64,000 nt of DNA from Persicaria tinctoria (Eukaryota > Streptophyta > Magnoliopsida > Caryophyllales > Polygonaceae): the NCBI GenBank assembly GCA_037127255.1, contig JBANSL010000003.1, forward strand, positions 46,625,814 through 46,689,813, in the 5' to 3' direction. Below the pieces are notes generated by a model. That model was not told where the DNA came from, searched no databases, and saw only the letters and a list, made by a program, of their open reading frames with translations. Within the stretch, counting starts at the first letter, position 1. Each line of letters begins with the position of its first letter. Below, piece after piece: positions 57,755 to 64,000 of the stretch. Made by a program: the position numbers and the translations under genes.

Positions 57755-60700
57755 TGTAAAGGCCCGGAATTTTTAAATAATAAATTTCAACAAATAATAT
57801 AAATGGATTTAAGTCGGAAAAAAAAAATAAAAAAAAATAATTCGGATATTTTAAGGAAAACTTGTCTTTAAATTAGTAAATCGGAATTGAAACTTTTAAA
57901 GCGAATTCCGGCCCAATTTTTTTACTTTAAAGATAGAATCCGTCTTTCACCTCGGGATTCGAAAATTCCTTCCGTCAGCAATATCCTCTTCGGGTTCTAA
58001 AAAATCGATCGAGAGAGCGGAAATTAATAGACCAATCGTCAGAAATTTGAATTTCCAACTCGGACCACAATTCCATCATATTCACTCATTTTTATCCAAT
58101 CTAACTCATACTCTCTCTCCTTAGGGTAAAATCTTATCTCTACTTTTCTATCCCTTGTCCTCAATGGAAGATAGTAGCAAGCCAATTAAAACCCCCTGGT
58201 TCTTGCCATGTAACCCGGAAGCAACTAGTCTAGAGTCCTAGACCCATTTGGTTGTTTCCCCTTGTCTCTTCCCCCTGCACCCTGTTGTGGTTCGAAGTGC
58301 AGAAGGTCTCCCTCCCCTTCTTTTGTCTTCAAAACCCCTCTCCCTCATTTCTGTCTCAAACCACAACAACTCAGCCCTCTCTATTCATTTTCCTTCCTTC
58401 ACCCTCTCCAAACACAACCCAAAAGCTCCTCCTGTAATCCCGGTTTCCACTGGCCGGCGACATCACCATCCACCCTCCCTGTTTCTTCCCAGCAGCCCCG
58501 CTGCAAGCCCAAGAGCACCGAAAAAGAGCAGATCCGAAGTCAGAAGAGGCTGAGCATGAGCCTGATCCGCCGGAGGACCGAGACGCAGTCGACGAGCTGC
58601 CTCCGACGCCAACCTTCCTCGTCCTTTCCTCTGTTTTCCTCCAGCCACCGGTAAGATCCTTCCTCCTTTCCACTTGAAAACAAAGCAAGGTTCCTCCTTT
58701 TTGACCTCCTCGTTCGTTCTAGGTCGAGAATCTCAGCCTCAAACCTCCGACGACGCCCAATCGACCCCCGAAGGCGTTTTCCGGCGAGCATCGAAACTCC
58801 CTCGGTGAGCATCTCCTCCCTCTCTTTCTTTCTTGTCGTTTGAATCCATTAGTGTCGGGTAGTCGGAGTCGGAGTCCGGTCCGGAATCGCTGCCGGCGAG
58901 CCTCCCCGCTCCTCTTCTTCTTCCGTCGGATGCAGGGCTTGCCCTCTGCTTCTTTTTATTCCTCGTTGAAGCCATAGGTAGAAGAAGAACTGTGGGTCCC
59001 GCTCCCATTTGCCACATCAGCCGTCATCTCACCTCCTTTGGGCCCATCTTTTTCTATTCCTTTCTTTCTTTCGGAAATCTGAGCATTTGAAAGTGGGCCT
59101 AATATTTGGGCGGGTTGGATCAGCCTTCCGGATTTGAACTTTGGGCCTTTGATGGATTCGGGTTGGGTCTGTTATGCGGGTCGAGAGTGGGCCGGATCTG
59201 TATTGGGCTTTTGGATCAGATTTTTGTTTGAGGGAGTTTTGGGCATGTTTCATTGTGATGAATTATTGTTGTTATTATTCCTCCTTATGAGATTTCGGTT
59301 TTATATACTTTATAGTATTAAATTGTCAAGCCGTTATTAATATTATTATTATTGTTATTATTTTGAAAAAGAAAAATATATATTCTTGGAATTTCATGTA
59401 TTGCTATTTGGAAAATAATATTATTAGAATATGTATTTTGTGTTGTGTAAATATGTGATTTTGGGAATTGTGAGATGTTTTATTGATGTATAAATATTGT
59501 TGTGAAAATAGAATCGTTTTGGTGATTTAATTTCATAATTTGTTTATATAATGATTCTGAAAGTAAACATGCCGAGATTGTGTTAATAATATGATTTTGG
59601 GATTTTGTTAAGGATTTAAATGTTAAATGTCGGAATTTGGTCAAGTATGATTTGAGAAATTATTTTGAATATGAGTTGACTTAATTTGGGATTTAAAAGT
59701 TTGAAAAACATTGTTGGTAAGATTTATCGACGGGTTTGATTGGAAATGAATTGATTTTGGTTGATGTTGGTCACATCGGAAATGTTTTGGAAAACGGTCT
59801 TTACCATCGATTGGTTTTGAGGATGTTGAGAACTTGGGTTCTGTGTGTATAAGTGTTAGTCCGGTAGCTTATGGAAATGACTTGATGATAGATGTGTATT
59901 GCTTTTGGATTGCTCTGGACTTGCATTTGGGCCTTGCTTGTATTACCATGCTGTTCTGCATCTTCAGGTAAGTTCCCTAGGGGGCTTACTTAGGTTGGAC
60001 ATTCATGCTTGTTGTTGCATTTTATGTTAGGTGTTGCATATGCATAAAAGCATGCCATGTAGTATCCTGTTTAGGTTGCACTAATTGAATGAGCATCTGC
60101 TTACTTATTGCGTTTGAAACAGAACGGTCGTTATCTGTGATAGTCCTAGAGTCTTTGCTAGGGTTATAGGGTAGCCCAGCCTCATCGGGTACCCTGAGTC
60201 AATCGAGTCATGAACTTCCTTATATTATGAGATGCCTGCGGGCTTTATTGTGGAGCGGGTTAGGCATGCGTGCCCCCCGATTATGATGGAATGCATTCAC
60301 GAGCTGGCCAGTCTCCGCCCTATCGGAAGGGGGTGGAGGTAGGAGAGGGATATGCCACTTGGCATTGTCTTGGGCCCTTTACAGTATTTCTGCACATTAT
60401 TATGACTAGGAGCATGCTAGTGTGTTTGACTTTCGTATTGCATTAGAACATCTTTATTAGGTATAGCACATACTATGTGGCCTCAGCGAGGACTGCCGGT
60501 CCCGCATGAGTGGCTCGATCTGACTCCTTTCTCCGTTATTCTTTTAGAGGTATTCTCTGCAGATCTTGAGTGCTCGATGTCTATATAACGGGGTTTCCTT
60601 TTGACGAATCGAAGAATCTGGCTAATATCCTAACTTAGTAAAAATGGTAATGACCCACTTATGATTTGGTTTTGACCCGGCTCTGCCGTGGCACTTGTAT

Positions 60701-60928
60701 CTTTACCTTGCTTCCGCTTTACTTCCATTTGAAATGGATTCCATGACATAGTCTTAGGACAGGTTAAGGGTACCCAATGGCCCTTCGGTGTTTTTAGGGT
60801 TTGAAATCCCTCTTTCTACTAACCTTAAATGAGTTTGAAACCTCAACCTGTACCTGGATTGCAAGATCCGAACAAGGGGTTTTATCCCTTGAAACGTAAC
60901 CCGAAAATCATAATTCTGGGCCGTTATA
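57755..60928 (+). repeat. E2 5' LTR (3174 bp)
   Basis: It starts TGTAAAGGCCCGG and ends TGGGCCGTTATA; the last CA has become TA. The last ~950 bp match the E1 and E3 LTRs (GTTGCATATGCATAA at about 60033, CTAGAGTCTTTGCTAGGG at 60148). A CT-rich, gene-like stretch (58240-58960) occupies U3, as in E1. The 3' LTR is beyond the window. Confidence 0.85.
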
Positions 60929-60932
60929 AAGA

Positions 60933-60944
60933 TGGTATCAGAGC
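60933..60944 (+). other. E2 primer-binding site (initiator tRNA-Met)
   Basis: TGGTATCAGAGC, identical to the E1 PBS, 4 bp after the LTR end. Confidence 0.9.
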
Positions 60945-62327
60945 TGAGGTTGTGCAATTCGGGTACACAAGGGTTGAGTGTATGTTTTGGAAAACCGCCC
61001 TTGAATTTCAAATGATTTGAAAGTGTTTTAAAAGGGCAAGGTGAACTTAAGATGTCTAACCGAAATTGGACTAAGTAACGAACTTGGCTTGTTATAAAAG
61101 AGGAAAACCGACCAAATGGGGAACGAGAGGGTAGTAAAGGCGTTAGACCACCCCAATGGGTGTAGTCGGGAATGGGTAGGCAAAATACTAGCTTGCTCCT
61201 TACAGATGGGTCTGGAAGTTTCCAAGGAGATGATTATGAGTGTCATTAACTGATTCTATGCTGAGTGCTTGCTATGTTAGAGATCTGATTTGGATGCCCT
61301 AACAATGAAATGTGTACTGACTTTTCTGTGCAAACGGGATAGCGGGAGTACCTTTATTTCTATATGGTCAAGCCCAGCTTGTGTGGAACGGCCTCTTACA
61401 CTATGTTAAACCCTTTCCGGTTCTACTAAATCTTTCTCCTGGCTGTTAGTGTCCTTCACGGGGAATCGGGTTGGTAAACACATTGTGTCGGAAACTCATG
61501 TATGTACATGAAGGTGGTTTGAGTGAGTATTGGAAGGTAGTTTTTGATGTCATTTTGAGTCAAGAGTAAGGTGTTTCTGAGGCTGTCTTTCTCAATCCTT
61601 ATGATGATCGACCAATGTCTTCTTGCCATAAAGAGTCATGTCGGAGTCCCACGGGAAAGAGAGGTGATGAGTCGGTTGGGAAGGTCAATGGTTGCCCTTA
61701 GGGATATCTCTCCGGTTGTAATGGTGACTCTCTCTGAATTGAGTGACATGATTTTGTAATCTCCCACATATACCTTGTAAATGATCATTAGTAAGAAGCT
61801 GCCCATGTTATGCCCTGTCTTCTATCATGATTATATGTTGTTATATCATGTTTACTTGGCCTAATGATCGTATGATGGATTGGAAACATGAACCATATGA
61901 TATGAACCTACATGATCGTTATTTCCTCCTGGATTAGGTTCATGATAGTGTGATAACTCCCCTTTGTATGAATGCTTGTAGATGATTGCCTTAGCATGCT
62001 GGATAATAATGTGTCGATACTATTATTTCTTTTGTGACAAGAATCTATAGCATGCCCATCTGTTTTGTATTCGTCAAATTGACTTTTGTTGATGATTTTA
62101 CAAGTTGATACTGTTATATGATTGCTTGCGTTGAATAGAGAATATGTGGTATAATTGAGTCTTGATGAACGCATGTTATCCAGTATGTGTTGGGTTGAGC
62201 TCATGTCCTCGTATTCTAGTCACATTGCCCATTATTTGGACTCGTATTATGCATCGCTGAACTTTTCTCATGCTTCTATATCGTGGAATATGATTGATTG
62301 ATTTCTTATGCATCGTTATGATTAGTT

Positions 62328-63891
62328 CTGAAGTGGTAAATATATAGCTACGGTGGTGACACCAAAAACGGTTACAAAAGGTAAGACCAAACCAAGGGTC
62401 TTACGTAAGAAGGGATGTACGTCTATACCCAAAAGCCCCCTCTTTACCCAACCAAAAGAAACCACCAAACAACTCAAAAGACCCCCCACAACACAAAGAT
62501 CCTCCACTGTACGCCTAACCCGAATAAAACTAAGTGCCCAAATAATTTTTAGAAGAAAAATGAAGTAGCTAATGTGCACTCCCCCGATCCAACCTTACCA
62601 TAGGTGCTTTGCCTTTGCACAAGATGGTAATGCGGGATCGACAACTGGCCATAATAATAGAGCTACATTTCAAGACGTCGAAGGGTTCATTACAAAAGAC
62701 CTGTCGATTTCGGTGCATCCATGTAAAATAGATAGTTGCTTGTAGAGCTAAGAGCTTGGACTGGAACATGGAAGATCGACGAACTCTCGGTGTTTCATTA
62801 GCAAACCAGCCCAGCCATTCTTCGATCGACTGAAAACGACAAGAGATGCCCACCCAATCGAAGACCAACTTCTGCACAGCACTTGTCACCGGACAAGCAA
62901 ACCAGAGATGATCTTCGCTTTCCTCATCACCTCGGCACAACGGGCACATCGCAGCATCTTCACCCAACCAATGTTTGGTGATACGACCCGTTTGTAGTCT
63001 CTTTCTTGCTGCTAACCAAGTAATAAAAGCCCATTTCTTATTCTGATTTTTACCCCACAGCAGCTCACCCCAAGTCACATTTGCACCGCGTTCTCTAAAT
63101 ATATCGTACATTTTTTAGCACGAGAGGTGGCCTTTGTCATTCAGGAATTCAGCCAGTTCATACTCGGAGCCACCAGCAGCATCAAGATGCGTGTGGAGCT
63201 CACTCTTCACCGCTATAATCATTCTCCACAGCCATGAATCATCTTTCTTGGGGCTGATTACAGTAGAGACGTCGCCATTCAGATGGTTAGAGAGGCACCA
63301 CCTCTTCCACAGACTCGGTTTCTGACTCACAATGTCCCCCCACAACCTGGCGAACATACTTTTGTTCCACGAGAGCAGTTCACGAATCTCAAGACCACCT
63401 TCAGCATAAGGTCGAGTGACCTCTTCCCAGGATACAAGGAATTTACGCCCACTCAAGGTCCCATTCCATAGAAATCGCTTGAGCATACCATCAATCTTTT
63501 CGATCACCCCCTTAGGAAATAAGAGTACCTGGCTCCAAAACGTGTTGACGCCTGTACAGATTGCTTTGATCAGCTGGAGACGACCGGCGTAAGAGAGACT
63601 TCTAGCAGTCCATGATTGGATATAGCCTCCAATTTTTTCATGCAGTGAGCTGTATTCATGGATAAGGATGCGTCTGGAGCTCAGTGGCGTGCCAAGGTAC
63701 TTGACAGGAAGAGTACCTTTCTCAAACCCGAGGAGCTGTACAATGCTATCCGTCAAACCCTCAGTGCAACTAGCAGTATAAACAGTACTTTTGCCCAGAT
63801 TTGCTCTCAGCCCCGATATGGAAAAGAAAGAATCAAGACAGCTCTTCAGGATGCCAACCGATTGTAGATCTCCATGGTATAAAATCAGTAA
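62328..63891 (-). mobile_element. 5'-truncated LINE in E2, 16 bp TSD
   Basis: ATCGTTATGATTAGTT occurs at 62312-62327 and 63892-63907, an exact 16 bp duplication flanking the element. The 3' end (at 62328) matches the 3' UTR of the LINE at 29675 but has no poly-A tail. The 5' end cuts in the middle of the RT FADD motif. This is the classic result of incomplete reverse transcription. Confidence 0.95.
62569..63891 (-). pseudogene. LINE ORF2 C-terminal part, truncated and with one stop
   Basis: The coding remnant starts at DLLILYHGD (the end of the RT FADDLLI motif) and continues through the RT C-terminal region (LGTPLSSRRILIHEY) and the zinc-binding RVT domain (WAFITWLAARKRLQTGRITKHWLG, CPLCRGDEESEDHLWF). 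A TAA at 63115-63117 interrupts it between the two domains; local small indels relative to the LINE at 31301 probably made it. The first ~19 codons of the open frame beyond 63891 are E2 DNA, not LINE. Confidence 0.9.
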
Positions 63892-64000
63892 ATCGTTATG
63901 ATTAGTTGCATGCATGTATCGTACGTTATATTGAGCTTCTAGCATCATGTAGGGTCCTCGGTTTGTGACTTGTGCGAACTCGTATCTTGCCTACATTGTT

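Larger units (their letters stand above)
60929..64000 (+). mobile_element. E2 leader/internal region, runs off the window
   Basis: It begins with a 4 bp spacer and the PBS, then non-coding leader that matches the E1 leader (read on E1's minus strand) over about 1.3 kb. Shared phrases include GTTGTGCAATTCGGGTACAC and GGGATCGGGTTGGTAAAC-like text. A LINE interrupts it at 62328-63891; the E2 sequence resumes at 63908. No gag start is seen before the window ends. Confidence 0.8.

Noticed and set aside
58240..59020. Overlapping 60-130-codon ORFs on both strands
   Set aside because: They lie in the GC-rich U3 of the E2 LTR, with no domain.

Overview
This window looks like nuclear DNA of a flowering plant, probably a dicot. 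Most of it is nested transposable elements. Only two genes look intact: a two-exon sphingoid-base C4-hydroxylase (36989-39666, +) and a six-exon PMT-type putative methyltransferase (51225-53724, -). Both have canonical splice sites, keep frame through every intron and have full family length. The species cannot be fixed from the sequence.

Layout. 1-2400: an antisense Athila-type retrotransposon ORF with a frameshift. 2405-16058: a minus-strand, non-coding chromovirus-like LTR element (E1) with a second, internally deleted copy fused to its 3' end. A 2.4 kb solo LTR with GATCC duplications sits inside E1. The outer edge of E1 cuts a FAR1/MULE-type gene (16059-17662). 18.6-25.9 kb: a Stowaway MITE, then a decayed Tekay/Del-type chromovirus (E3: RT, RNase H, integrase and chromodomain, with six TAG stops). 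Its 3' LTR region is interrupted by another LTR. 25.9-29.2 kb: gene-poor, with one tRNA-like sequence. 29.2-36.2 kb: a hAT-like MITE and an L1-type LINE (ORF1 intact, ORF2 broken). The LINE itself carries a 1.26 kb hAT-like insertion. 37-39.7 kb: the hydroxylase gene. 39.9-50.9 kb: a TIR element, hairpins, a ~320 bp higher-order repeat array, two tRNA-derived SINEs, a young non-autonomous LTR element inserted in one SINE, and three exons of a dead chloride-channel gene. 51.2-54.5 kb: the methyltransferase gene. 54.6-57.8 kb: two fold-back elements. 57.8 kb to the end: the plus-strand 5' LTR, PBS and leader of a relative of E1 (E2), with a 5'-truncated LINE inside it.

Nesting order can be read from target-site duplications: LINE in E2 leader (16 bp), hAT in LINE ORF2 (8 bp), solo LTR in E1 (5 bp), LTR element in SINE (5 bp), fold-back MULE-like element (9 bp). 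E1, E2 and E3 belong to one broad family: related LTRs beginning TGTRAAG and ending in CCGTTACA or a close variant, and in E1 and E2 the same initiator-Met PBS. E1 has no visible gag-pol, E3 keeps pol, and E2 runs out of the window. The two intact genes act in separate processes (ER sphingolipid hydroxylation; a membrane-anchored, probably Golgi, methyltransferase). Nothing suggests they work together. I found no convincing new functional system. The most notable items are structural.
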